A DNA stretch of 64,000 bases from Chrysopilus asiliformis (Eukaryota; Arthropoda; Insecta; Diptera; Rhagionidae). The DNA lies in assembly GCA_964034945.1 (NCBI GenBank), contig OZ035960.1:77905331-77969330 (forward strand), given 5' to 3'. Position numbers and translations under genes: made by a program. Of the stretch, positions 44,530 to 54,923 are shown piece after piece (positions within the stretch are counted from its first letter, which is position 1; each line of letters starts with the position of its first letter). Below the pieces are notes generated by a model. That model saw nothing but the letters and a program-made list of their open reading frames with translations. It had not been told where the DNA came from and made no database searches.

Positions 44530-44760
44530 TTTGAAAATTTTTATCTCGCAACCATGCGAATACAAAAATTTGAGAGTTCTCGAGTGCGTAATGAAAGAAA
44601 TTTTTGCACCGATATTTCAGACGTGCGTTTTTTGTTAAAAGCCATAATAAAAATGGAAAAAGGCGAACTGAAATAAAACCAGCGAATAGCGTTGGAACTT
44701 GTTAACTAAATTTTACGGAAAATAATGTCGAGTTGGCGAATGATAACACTGCACAATAAT
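44530..44760 (+). pseudogene. Second copy of the Myb/SANT exon 1
   Basis: It aligns with 41850-42080 at DNA level: TCTCGAGTGCGTAATGA, TTTTTGCACCGATATTTCAG, ACGTGCGTTTT and the lysine-rich linker with GAACTTGTTAACTAAATTTT. A short deletion removes the FRFHKC part, and several changes break the frame. Confidence 0.65.
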
Positions 44761-45021
44761 TTGACGTCGCTGATTCCGAATCTGTAAATGGTTTGGCCAG
44801 ATCGGTTCTAGTTTATGAGAAAAGTCCAAAATAAGATTATTTTTTCTAGAAAAATTCTTATAAACTGAAAATTTTTATTTTTGTAATTACCGTGGATATT
44901 TCAATCATTTTACAGTAATTTGATGTTGATTTGACTTTTTGAAATTTGACAAAAAGGAGAATTACTGTTCTTAAGAATACCCGTATAACTAGAAAAAAAT
45001 CAAATACCAAAAACTACTTTA

Positions 45022-45451
45022 AAACATAACAAAAGCTATAATTGCCAATCTGGCAATCATTGGAGACCCGTATGGTGATATTCGTATCAAAATTCGAACA
45101 GTTGTACCAAAATTCCACTTTGAAGTCAAAATTTCCAATAAGAATTTTTAAAATTTATTCCAATCGGATTTTGATGTATGGGAGTTTTATGTAGAATCAT
45201 ATCCTAAATAACTTTTGTTCTTGGACTTTTTTGATAAGATGCACCGTTTTTGAGATATTCACAAAAAACGATTTCGTTCGTATGGGGGGTACCCCCCCTA
45301 AGGGTCCGTTTTTGCCCATTAACGAACTTAGCCTCGCATTTTACGAAAAACGGATCTGCGCAAAATTTCAAGTCTCTAGCTCAATCCGTGCGCCTGCAAT
45401 CCGCGCCACAGACAGACAGACAGACAGACGGACAGACAGACAGACGGACGG

Positions 45452-45482
<31 letters not shown>

Positions 45483-45620
45483 GACGGACATGGAAAAATC
45501 AATTTTTTTTATCATTCTAAACACACTGGTGTAATTCATTTTTGTGTGTGATGACGGGATCTTGGCGTTACAAACGGTAAAGCAAAGTTAATATACCCTT
45601 TGGTTTCACCATACGGGTAT
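45022..45620 (-). mobile_element. Helentron-like copy 4
   Basis: Reverse orientation. The 3' hairpin AATTGCCAATCTGGCAAT lies at 45040-45058 and the subterminal repeat CCCGTATGGTGA at 45067-45078. The GACA/GACG tract is at 45413-45488, and the 5' end is at 45600-45620 (TTTCACCATACGGGTAT). The open frames across the tract are repeat artefacts. Confidence 0.9.
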
Positions 45621-45624
45621 AAAA

Positions 45625-46380
45625 AAACAATTATATTTTGAGATAACGTTTAAGTGAAAATATTTTTGCTTACTCTGAAACGTGAACACTGAAATCGAAA
45701 CTTCAAATTCATACCTTTTAAATAATGGTAGAATAAAAAGCTATTCTGCGTTTTGTTAAGGATAACGTAAATTTGAACAATTAGTTTTAGGCTAAAAACA
45801 CATTTTTCCTTGTAGATTCGGATGATCAAAATAATTATAAATAATTAAAATAATTATAATAATTTTGCGAGTTGTGGTAGGAGAGACTAATGTCACGGAG
45901 AAAGATTTATCAGGAATCTACCAAAAAATAAGCAGGTTACTTTGTGGTCTCAAATAAATAATATTTTGAGCTATTACAAAAGTTATACCGGAACAGTACC
46001 CGAAAACAGCGAAATTTATTCAAGGAATACCTCGGATAGCCTAGAAAGAGCGGACGCCTTAAAAAATAATGAAAATCACGAATATTCCGTTAAACTTGAA
46101 AAATTAATCAATCAAATAAAATTTAAAAGCATCGGACTTAAAGTTTTAGTTATAATAACCGATAATAACCGATTAAACCAAAATTTAAATTGCTCCAACC
46201 TAATGGCTCTACTTCTTTTGCCAATCCAAGTTATCCGGTTAATCTTAATATTTTTGCAGTACGATAATATCCATATTTTCAAGAATTTTAGAAACAATTG
46301 GATTATTTTAAATCCGAGAGTTTTTATTTATTCAGATTTTGACGTGGGTGAAGTAAAAGAAGCTAGTTTTGATAATTTTT
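45625..46380. other. Unassigned, contains a 162-codon open frame
   Basis: The frame 45942-46430 (+) shows no recognised motif. It includes a hydrophobic stretch (LLLLPIQVIRLILIFLQ) and runs into a LINE-like repeat at its end. I do not call it a gene. Confidence 0.35.
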
Positions 46381-46384
46381 TATA

Positions 46385-46755
46385 CTCTACTAGCAGACCC
46401 TTCGTTGCCAGCATAAAGTATTTTGTATAAATTTTAGAATGCCAAAAAACCATAAATACCTTAAAAACTTTTGGGAAAAAACGTTATCCTTACAGGACCT
46501 TCCGCCTAGAATTTTAAAAATCTAACACCGGATTCGTGATCAGCGACCCCGGAAACCCCATAATGGTAATTTTTCCGGGGAAAAATGGGAAAAAGGATAT
46601 TTGCGTTATCCTTACAGGACCTTCTGTTTCGAATTTTGAAATTCCAACAAAGCTAAAAACCGGCTCCTGGCAACGCAGATCATTTTGCAAAAAATCGGTC
46701 CAGTAGTTTTTGAGTTTCGTAATCTCAAACATATCAACAAACATCCATTTTTATA
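46385..46755 (+). repeat. RTE-like/family B composite repeat, left part
   Basis: It begins CTACTAGCAGACCCTTCGTT and has two minisatellite units (GTTATCCTTACAGGACCTTC). It ends AAAATCGGTCCAGTAGTTTT and ACATCCATTTTTATATA, typical of RTE-type 3' ends. It continues at 47394 after a pogo insertion. Confidence 0.65.
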
Positions 46756-46757
46756 TA

Positions 46758-47393
46758 CAGTGGAGTCCGCTTAAGAGCACTATGGCTTAAGAGAACATCC
46801 CGCTTAAAAGCACAATTTCTTGTGGCATTTACTTTTCTAGATTATTGCCATTCATTTTAATTTGTTTAAGAGAACACCGATTAAGAGAACAATCCGCTTA
46901 AGAGAACAGCATTTTGTGTGCAGCTTTTTATAACTCATACAAAAAAATTCGTTTAAACGAAAATAGCGACAAAACATGTGACTCTACTAAAAAACGCCCA
47001 TAACACATGTTTCAAAAATGTTTCATTGAAATCTCGTAAACAATTTTTTTCTGTTAAACAGAAAATCGAGATTTTGGATAAATTGAAAAGTGGTGCCAAC
47101 AGAAAAGAGATTGCAAAAGAATATGAGTGCGGTATTTCTACATTATCAAAAATATTAAAGGCAGAAAATGAGTTGAGATCTATTGCTTTGAAAAATAAAA
47201 ACCTTTCTTCTAAAGAAGTGAAAAAAGGAGAATTAAATATATATGTATTTTTACATTGTTCGTAAAATACATTATTTGGTTTTTTATTAATCTTTAGGTG
47301 CCTCGGAATCAAAAACACCGCTTAAAAGAACAACCCGCTTAAGAGAACCAATTTTGCTGACATTTTCAGTGTTCTTTTAAGCGGACTCCACTG
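46758..47393 (+). mobile_element. Pogo/Tigger-like element, 636-bp deletion derivative
   Basis: The inverted ends are CAGTGGAGTCCGCTTAAGAG and CAGTGGAGTCCGCTTAAAAG, with TA on both sides. Several CGCTTAAGAGAAC boxes lie inside both ends (for example 46800, 46860, 46890, 47320 and 47335), the probable transposase-binding sites. Only the start of the transposase remains. Confidence 0.9.
46978..47265 (+). pseudogene. Pogo/Tigger transposase N-terminus only
   Basis: The 95-codon frame has KRKQF-like SRKQFFSVKQKIEILDKLKS, then ANRKEIAKEYECGISTLSKI. This is the psq-type helix-turn-helix at the start of pogo/Tigger (CENP-B-like) transposases, which are normally about 400-600 residues. The CENP-B HTH and DDE domains are deleted. 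The remaining peptide could still bind the terminal boxes if expressed, which is inference. Confidence 0.8.
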
Positions 47394-47595
47394 TATATAG
47401 ATATAATATAATCCATTTTTTAAAGCACAACCGTTGATCAATTTATGAAATATACTTGTTTCCTTGGGTAGGCGAAACGTTGAGGCATTTAATAAAAATG
47501 TTTTAAAAAGGATTGATTAGTTTAATCCGATGACTGAGTAGCCCAAGGAAACAAGTATATTCTATGTATATAATATATCATATAGAAGTATATTA

Positions 47596-48090
47596 GATTT
47601 TGTACAACGTTTGAAACGAATCGAACCAATCATCGGACACAACCAATCATCAGGTGTTAGGAGTGACAAAAGATTTTGATATTCGCATGCCCGTCCGTGT
47701 ATCTGTCTGTTTTTTCCGCTAGAGACATGAAATTTTGTATAGTAACGTTCTCGTAAATAGCTAGCTAGGCGTTTCTTGAACGGGCAAAATTGGACCATTC
47801 CTTCCTTCCTCCCCCATATAAACGAAACAGTTTTTTGCAATTTTGCGAAAACATTGAGTCACATTGAAAAATGTATACAGGTAAAATGTATTTAAAATAG
47901 GATTCCACATAACTCATTTCTACATCAAAATCCAATCGGACCACAGCTTCCTCCCTCCCCCATACAAATAGAATACTTTTTTCCTGTTTTCTCGAAATGT
48001 TTATTATATTTTAAATAAACATTTTGTCTGTCATCATATAGAGTATTTGATGATTGGCCTCTGGCAAATGTAGCTTTTCTTCTGTTTTTT
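47596..48090 (+). mobile_element. Helentron-like subfamily 2 copy
   Basis: Shared text includes GTTAGGAGTGACAAAAGATT, GCATGCCCGTCCGTGTATCTG, GAGACATGAAATTTTGTATA, GGGCAAAATTGGACCATTCC and GATGATTGGCCTCTGGCAAA. The GTCY tract is reduced to about 20 bp. Confidence 0.65.
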
Positions 48091-48094
48091 AGAT

Positions 48095-48810
48095 AAATTC
48101 ATATCGTGGCTTCATACAAGGAAAAATGCTGAAAATAATTATGCTACTTTTTCTTTAGATTCATATAATGCTGCTTTATTCTCGACTTCTGCAATAATCG
48201 GTACTACAAAATATTTATTCAATGTACTAAAAGTGAGTTACGTTTTACTCGCAAAACTTCAAACAGACGATTTATATGGTAGATTCAGGTTATACCGGTC
48301 TTTATCGGGCTGTTGCTTATACCGAAATTGTTAACGCTGAAAAAATATTAGGACTCACAATATTTTTTGCACAATATAAACGATCTTAAAGAATTAATTC
48401 AAGACATCGGAGAAAATAGTCTCGAAGAGCAAATCGGTTTTTTTTCGTTTTTCAATCTTTGTATCGTACATCTTATTTAGCATATTACTTGCATCTCCTG
48501 TAAATCTTGAATTATTCAAGGCAAAGGTGTTCTATTAGATAATCAGTATTTTGATGACTTGCAACGTGGCGGGATAATTATTGAAGAAGTCAAAATCGTT
48601 TTCTTCCAAATGTGTGCCTTGTTTCAACCCAATTTTTCTGGATCATTTTTTTTTCACTTAAAAAAATCAAGTTAAATTTTTTCGCGCCCTTACAATAGAA
48701 TCATTCATTTCGATCTAAATATTCTTGATTTTAATCATAAATGCGAATGTGGCATGTCAAATCTAATGCTTTTTTCAAAGACACAAAAAATACATACTTC
48801 TGAAAAGAAT
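48095..48810 (+). pseudogene. P-element/THAP9-like transposase, C-terminal ruin
   Basis: Across frames the text reads KNAENNYATFSLDSYNAALF, SYVLLAKLQTDDLYGRFRLY, RSLSGCCLY and EIVNAEKILGLTIFFAQYK. After a gap come DDLQRGGIIIEEVKIVFFQM and DFNHKCECGMSNLML. The order L-x-x-x-x-Q-x-D-x-L-E-x-x-F-x-x-YR-x-x-x-G, then RGGL and CECG, is the C-terminal part of P-element and THAP9 transposases. Multiple stops and frameshifts show it is inactive. No P-type ends were found. Confidence 0.6.
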
Positions 48811-49034
48811 AAGTAATATTTTATTGAAGTTATATTCATTTTGATTTATTTAATAATTTAACCAAAAGGCAAAGTGCCTTTTATTTACAAAGGTTATACA
48901 GATAAATTACAAAAGGAAACTTAAAGTATAACAAAAGTAATAATAACTTAAATGTTCAGAATTAAGGATTTTTACATGGATTGTGTTATATTTTATTTAT
49001 TTTGAATTGGTTCTTTTTACTAAGTTCCTTTATT

Positions 49035-50477
49035 ACTAAGATAGGAACAACCCAACTCAGTCTCTCTCCTGAGGCGAAATACCTTGGTCTAATTCTGGAC
49101 TCCAAACTATCTTGGAAAAGGAATACGGAAGAGAGGATGAACAAAGCGTTGTGTGCGTTCTATGCATGTAAAAAAATGATTGGAAGGAATTGGGGCACAT
49201 CACCGCGCATTACCCATTGGTTATACACAGCGGTGATCAGACCTATTCTCACTTACGGATGTCTGGTTTGGTGGCCGACCATGAGGGTCAACTGCCGATA
49301 TCAAACCCTTAACAAAGTACAAAGACTAGCGGCGCTAGGAATCACAGGAGCTGTTAGATCAACACCAACAGCGGGAATGGAAGCTCTACTGCACCTCATT
49401 CCCCTGAATGAGTACACGAGGTGTACGGCTGCCAAGAGTGCACTAAGGCTCAGAGAGTCCGGCCTCTGGAAGCACAGTACCTTCGGTCATAATAGCATCC
49501 TTAAAAGCGATGAATGGGGTATCCCGGACTCTACGGATTACTGTATACCTCACCTGAATATGAATGTGAACTTCTCGGTTTTGATTCCTGAAAGGAGACT
49601 TTGGGATCTCGGCAGCGTCATAGACGAGCAAGAGGTCTCGGTTTACACGGATGGATCTAAGACTGGAGAAGGCACAGGGGCGGGAGTGTTCTCGGATAAC
49701 CTTGACCTCCAAAGGAGCTACAAACTGCCTGATGAGAGCAGTGTTTTTCAAGCTGAGGTCTACGCCATAAGTGCGGCTGCAAGCTTGATAATGACGAGAG
49801 AACTACCCAGAACAAGGGTTTCAATCTACGTCGACAGTCAGGCGGCAATTAAGGCACTGGATTCATCGACGATCAAGTCAAAGACCGTGTCTAATTGCCG
49901 CAGAGCACTCAATCAACTCGGCCTCCAACATGCCGTTAGACTTTGCTGGGTCCCCGGGCACAGCAACATATATGGCAATGAGAGAGTTGACGAGCTGGCA
50001 AAACTAGGGACCGAAATGGCTATGGAGAGCGCGGATCGCTCGGTCGAAATGCCGATCGAATGCGCAAAAAGTATAATCGATAGGAAAGGGGTGAACAACA
50101 TAAATATCCGTTGGCAAACAAGGAGCGATTGTGTAATCACAAGGTTACTCTGGCCTAGATTTAATAGGAACAGAACCGACACCCTTTTGAGACTCAGTAG
50201 GACCTCCGTAAGGCTACTCACAGGCTTAATCACGGGGCACTGCCCCCTTGGCGCTATGGCCAGAAGGTGGGGCGCGGCCGCAAATGATTTTTGCCGCAGT
50301 TGTGGTGACGAGGAGGAGCCGGAGACCGTGAAACACTTACTCTGTGAGTGTCCAGCCCTACAAGCACGCCGATATGGGACGCTTGGGGCCAGATTTTATA
50401 GTGGCCTGACGGAGCTTGGCAATCACCCACTCGAGGATATGCTGAGCTTCGTCAACAAGTCGGGCTGGTTCAAATAG
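49035..50477 (+). pseudogene. LINE ORF2 C-terminal part: RT thumb, RNase H, zinc knuckle
   Basis: The frame is open for 480 codons from the truncation point to the stop at 50477. The apparent start at 48981 is in flanking DNA. It opens with the end of the RT (KYLGLILDSKLSWKRNTEER, VIRPILTYGCLVWWPT). RNase H follows with its four acidic residues in VYTDGSKTGEG, FQAEVYAISAAA, IYVDSQAAIKAL and NERVDELAKLG. At the C-terminus LITGHCPLGAMARRWG precedes a knuckle, CRSCGDEEEPETVKHLLCEC. RNase H plus the knuckle places it in the I/Loa/R1-related groups. The intact frame suggests a recent insertion. It lacks the endonuclease and RT fingers/palm. Confidence 0.9.
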
Positions 50478-50598
50478 GATCAGCTAGTTTGATGAAAGGT
50501 CTTATGAGTACCGAAGACATCACAATGGGCCTGTAGGCCTCCGAGTGTAGCGCTGTGCTCACGCCTGGGCGCGCGCGGTCTTCTCAACCTAACCTAAC
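49035..50598 (+). mobile_element. 5'-truncated LINE insertion with 15-bp target duplication
   Basis: The target duplication CTAAGTTCCTTTATT lies at 49020-49034 and 50599-50613. The 3' tail is (AACCT)n, reading CTCAACCTAACCTAACC, in place of poly(A). The 5' end is truncated within the reverse transcriptase, as expected from target-primed reverse transcription. Confidence 0.9.
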
Positions 50599-50619
50599 CT
50601 AAGTTCCTTTATTTGTAAT

Positions 50620-51080
50620 TTTTGTGATATTTAAGAAAACTGGATTTTACAATAAAATGCATTTTAAATTAAATTAATGTGTGTAATTAACAGAATTTTG
50701 CATTCGATAAAATTTTTATGTATACATTAAAAATCCGCTAAATGAAAATAAAAAAGCGCGATATTGAAAAAAGTGAGTCATGTTTTACAGCTCAACATAG
50801 TATTCAAGGTGAAACAACCCCTGATAGGAAAAATTCGCCAGTTCTTATGTGTGCGTTATTTTTTGATTGGCACTTGCTGCAATTTCTTTCTTTCATCAAT
50901 ACTTTTCTCGCTCTAGCCGACAAATGTCTTATGTACAAAGTAAAAATATCAGTTGTGGTCAACACAAAACTTTCTTCTACAAAATCTACGACCCTGTGCA
51001 ATTTACGCTAGAGCCCTGTCGCGTTGTCAACCTAAGACGACCTCCCAATAAATTCTTGGTTTATTCAAAAATATCAAAAA
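50620..51080. other. No supported gene
   Basis: Overlapping short frames on both strands without motifs. Confidence 0.4.
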
Positions 51081-51840
51081 CTTACAAAATTTGAGATAAC
51101 TTGAGAACGGTAAAAGATATCAATTTACGGTAAATGGCAAAAATGTAGAAAATATTAACATCTTTAATTATTCTTTTAACTGATTTGTCGAAAAACCGTT
51201 AGTTTGCAAATTATTCGGAAAAATATGATTTTTTACATATTAATGAAAATATCTCAATAACGGTAAAATATAACGGATAACTGTAAAATACAAAATTGTG
51301 CAGAATGCCATTCTCATTAATTCACTTCATACATTCAGTCAGCAAAAACCCGTTAGTTTTCGAGATAATCGCAAAAAACTGTTTTTTTTTGGAAATAACG
51401 GTTTATCTCGATAACAGGTTGAGATATCGAGTTATAGCTAAAGACAAAAGTGTGGGAAATTTTATTTTCTCCAAGTTTTGTCATACTTAAGGCCACTAAA
51501 AAACGCGTAGTTTGGGAGTAAATCGAGAAAAACGAAATTCCGATTTTTGAAAAACCGCCATTTTGGATACTTCCGGTTAACGGATTTCCACCAAAAATTG
51601 ATAGGATCGTCCCATTTCAGGACCCAACATGCCTATAAAATTTCATGGCGCTAGCTCTATTAGTTTTTGAGAAATCTTGTACACAGACTGACAGACTGAC
51701 AGACTGACAGACTGACAGACTGACAGACTGACAGACTGACAGACTGACAGACTGACAGACTGACAGACTGACAGACTGACAGACTGACAGACTGACAGAC
51801 AGACTGACAGACAGAAAGACATTTTTTTAATATGACTCCA
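51080..51840 (+). repeat. Family D repeat ending in (GACTGACA)n
   Basis: The body repeats GATATC/ACGGTAA-type text and GGTTAACGGATTTCCACC, GATAGGATCGTCCCATTTCA. At 51684-51815 it runs into about 16-17 units of GACTGACA, followed by CAGACAGAAAGACATTTTTT. The overall plan (conserved body, then GACA-type microsatellite) resembles the Helentron-like copies, but the sequence is different. Confidence 0.75.
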
Positions 51841-51984
51841 ATCGACTCAGGAGTGATCGGGAAATGTTTTTTAGGCAAAATTAAGAGGTCGAAATTTTTC
51901 ATGAATACAATACTTTATTATACTCCGTAGAAGAAAGTAAAAATTATGTATACCGAGATGATCAAAATCTTTTATTTAGCTTGC

Positions 51985-52265
51985 CTTCAAGTCTTTCTGT
52001 TTGTCTGTCAGATTCAAATCTTGCAATCTAAATTTGACCCACTTCCCCTCATCCGATTGACTTGAAATTCTGCACACGTACGTAAATCCGATGACAATAC
52101 AAGGATAACGTGATTATCCTTTTCCTCAAATTTGTCGAAAAAATCTCATCTAGAGGTTTTTGGGATTGGCAAATCCGATTCTGACATTAAAGATTCTGTA
52201 AGGATAAGGGAAGGTCCTGCTAGGATAATTTGATTATCATTTGATTTTGGATTTTTAGTCATACT
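51985..52265 (-). repeat. Family B repeat
   Basis: It begins ATTTAGCTTGCCTTCAAGTC, has TCTGTCAGATTCAAATCTTG and AATTTGACCCACTTCCCC, and ends with two minisatellite units. Confidence 0.65.
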
Positions 52266-52309
52266 AATCAAATACGAAAGGAATAAAAAGGATAAAATAA
52301 AACAAAATA

Positions 52310-52545
52310 AAAAAAATTAAAAAATGCTTTTATTTAAAAAAAAATGCACTAAAAAGGCAAAAATAATCTTTTGGTCACTGTATAACAGAAATAAAAGGAA
52401 GATAAGAGCATAAAAAATAAAATTAATTAAATATTTATCTCGCTTTTATTTCTGATACACAGTGCTCAAAAAAATATTTTTTTTCTTTTTAGTGCATTTT
52501 TTAATAAAAGCTTTTTAAATTCTATTTTTTTTATTTATTTTTTCT
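52310..52545. mobile_element. Small inverted-repeat element (GCACTAAAAAGG family)
   Basis: The end TGCTTTTATTTAAAAAAAAA with TGCACTAAAAAGGC is matched in inverse by CTTTTTAGTGCATTTTTTAA near 52484-52503. It is related to the long inverted repeat at 37441-37989. Confidence 0.6.
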
Positions 52546-52652
52546 CTAACAACTCAAACCAGTTGAAGAAATTTTAAAAAATCCCCAAAAACAGCCAATA
52601 TGCGTACCGCCGGCTGTTCGGCAGCGCTTACGAACAGCCAAGCAGTCGTGAT

Positions 52653-53302
52653 CAGGGTTGGGACTTTAGTACCTATGTACTAGATCTAGTACCTTTTTGA
52701 CTCATTTAGAACCACAGCCCATGAATCTGGTACCTTTTCATGGTTTATATAAAAAATGATTTTATCTGAATTTATAGCTCCCTTTAAAAAGCCATCACTT
52801 TTCTATGTATTAGAAAAAAAAGTACTTTTTTAAATGATCCCGCCACAACTCTTTAATTAAAGACTATTGAATTCGTCTTATTAAGGAAGATATGAAAATC
52901 AATCGTAAGCCATGGAAATATGATTTATATAGCAATAACTCAAAATACTTCACGAAATTTAAGTTTTTAGATGGAGTTTATACAAAAATTTAAAGTTGAA
53001 ATAAAAGCGAAAATTTAAAACAAATACATCTAGACAATTTTTATTGGTTTTTGGAGCTTTTCTAGAGTATTTTTTGACCGAGAACGGTTATATTTACAGC
53101 GCAAAAGTCAATCCATATGGGTTAAGGATTTTTTTTTTTCTAAAATTACGAGATTTAGATTTTTCTTGACTCATATGTAATAAGCATAAAAACGATTTTG
53201 GTTGTACGATAGTTAAAAAAAATCTAGTACCACATTATCTCAATCTAGTACCCTTTTTGGGCAAAAATAGAACCCTTTACACATCCTCAAGTCCCAACCC
53301 TG
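52653..53302. mobile_element. Non-autonomous hAT element, 650 bp
   Basis: It has a perfect 8-bp target duplication, GTCGTGAT, at 52645-52652 and 53303-53310. The inverted ends are CAGGGTTGGGACTT and AAGTCCCAACCCTG. TAGTACC boxes recur inside both ends. There is no transposase. All these features fit hAT. Confidence 0.92.
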
Positions 53303-53562
53303 GTCGTGATGTACTTCTGCTTCTATATATTGCGGCTCTAGTTCACCTTTTGTGAATTTTTATACAAGAAAGAGACACGAAGCGAGTATAAATATATTTG
53401 AGTAACTGTAACAATGAGTTTTTTTTTACTTCCGCAGTTGTTCATTTTGAAGATTTTGATTTCTTACATTGATTGTTTTTATAAGCAAGTAAATGTATTT
53501 TATTCAGGGTTCGGAGAATTCATTCATTCTGAAGGGAATGTTCTTTTGAAGAATTTTAAAGT

Positions 53563-54062
53563 AGGGGTCACATCTATCAGTTTTCCATCGCTCTCTCTCT
53601 TTATTATCCACCGGTATTTTTTGAACTCTACAATCAAAATGAATGGAAAATTTTCACAAAAAACTGCCACTGATAGATGTGAACCACGGCATACAGACAA
53701 ACAAGGTATGCTGTAAACTTTTGATAGTCAGATGTGACGTCATTTGTGCCGACTTTTTTTAATTCATTTTTATGTTTATTGATCACTATTTAATGCAATC
53801 AGTCCACTAATTTACAAATATCTTATTTAGATCGCACAAATTTAAAAAAAACCACCCAGAATACAAAATTCCTTCTGCACTTGACGAACTAATCGGCACA
53901 AGTGACGTAGCAACGAAATGTCAGATTTGAGTTTACAGCATACCTTGTTTGTCTCTATGCCGTGGATGTGAACGCTTAACTAGATGTAAAAAACTGATGA
54001 AAAGCTGACGAGTACCGTAACAGTTGCGACTGATGGAAAACTGATAGATGTGTCTCCTACTT
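53563..54062. mobile_element. Outer inverted-repeat element around the Mutator-like MITE
   Basis: AGTAGGGGTCACATCTATCA then GTTTTCCATC at the left is matched in inverse by GATGGAAAACTGATAGATGT then GTCTCCTACT at the right. The inner MITE interrupts it. The exact ends and duplication are uncertain. Confidence 0.65.
53685..53964. mobile_element. Mutator-like MITE with 9-bp target duplication, 280 bp
   Basis: The duplication GATGTGAAC lies at 53676-53684 and 53965-53973. The TIRs read CACGGCATACAGACAAACAA and CACGGCATAGAGACAAACAA, both continuing GGTATGCTGTAAAC. A 9-bp duplication with long similar TIRs is typical of Mutator-like elements. Confidence 0.85.
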
Positions 54063-54318
54063 AAAAGTCATTCCATTGCGAAAGAACGAATGGCACGACA
54101 GGGACTTGATTTCATTGTTTTCAAGAGAAAATGAAAACCATTTATTATCAAGATCAAAAATTCGCGAATGATAAAGAATGAAAAATAATATTATTTATAA
54201 TCGGCGGAGCGGAAAACTACAACAAAATCATGCAGTCGAAAATATGTTCAAAAAATAAAGTAAAGTTTATTCAAAACCAAAAGCATAACATAAAAATAAG
54301 TAATTTTGAAGCAAAGAA

Positions 54319-54695
54319 CTAATTTTTGGCAAAAAAATTTGTGATCTTTGGTTGGTAATTAAAAGATATTGTTTTATCAATTGCAATCCTTTTAATGTTA
54401 TTTAAGGCTTCTACAGCATTATTGAATTGCATCACAAGAGATGTCTTCAGTTTGATTCTTAATTTATTCATTGCCACTATCAGTGACCCAAGTTCTAATG
54501 TCTTCGCTGATGTTTTGAAACTCTTTTCTGAAATATGTCGTCTCACCTTGGTCGCGAAGACGACATAGAGGAAGAAGGTCTCAGCTTCGCAATCTGAGTC
54601 CTGTGGTAGAATCTTTTTAAAACATTTGACTATAGAAGATTCTGATATTTTTCCCAAGACTTTTCCAAAATAGTGACAGCGTATTTTAAGTAATT
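54319..54695 (-). pseudogene. Tigger transposase C-terminus
   Basis: The frame reads GKISESSIVKCFKKILPQDS and later QFNNAVEALNNIKRIAIDKT, ending PKITNFFAKN. This fits the extreme C-terminus of Tigger/jerky-type proteins, with a final QxKITxFF. It continues the ruin at 55400-57246 on the same strand, on the other side of a Helentron-like insertion. Confidence 0.6.
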
Positions 54696-54698
54696 TTT

Positions 54699-54885
54699 AT
54701 ACCCGTATGGTGAAACCAAAGGGTATATTAACTTTGCCTTACCGTTTGTAACACCAAGATCCCGTCATCGCACAAAAAAATTAATTACACCAGTGTGTTT
54801 AGAATGATAAAAATATTTAATTTTTGCATGTCCGTCCGTCTGTCCGTCTGTCCGTCCGTCTGTCCGTCTGTCCGTCTGTCCGTCC

Positions 54886-54923
<38 letters not shown>

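Noticed and set aside
45231..45551. Long overlapping open frames encoding TDRQTDRRTDGQ-type or SVCLSVCPSV-type peptides (also near 51.7, 54.8, 57.9, 58.4 kb)
   Set aside because: These are translations of GTCY or GACTGACA microsatellites inside repeats. They are open in several frames at once and have no domain.
45942..46430. 162-codon open frame with a hydrophobic stretch
   Set aside because: It has no recognisable motif and its C-terminal third is repeat sequence. Chance openness in AT-rich DNA is plausible.
48981..49034. Start codon at 48981 as the start of the LINE protein
   Set aside because: The target duplication ends at 49034, so these 18 codons are flanking DNA. The LINE is truncated and has no native start here.
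50583..50600. CCTAACCTAACCTAA as an internal telomere tract
   Set aside because: Only three units are present and they form the 3' tail of the LINE, directly followed by its target duplication. This is not a telomeric array.
53414..53716. 100-codon open frame with a hydrophobic start
   Set aside because: It crosses the ends of two nested MITEs, so it cannot be a conserved gene.
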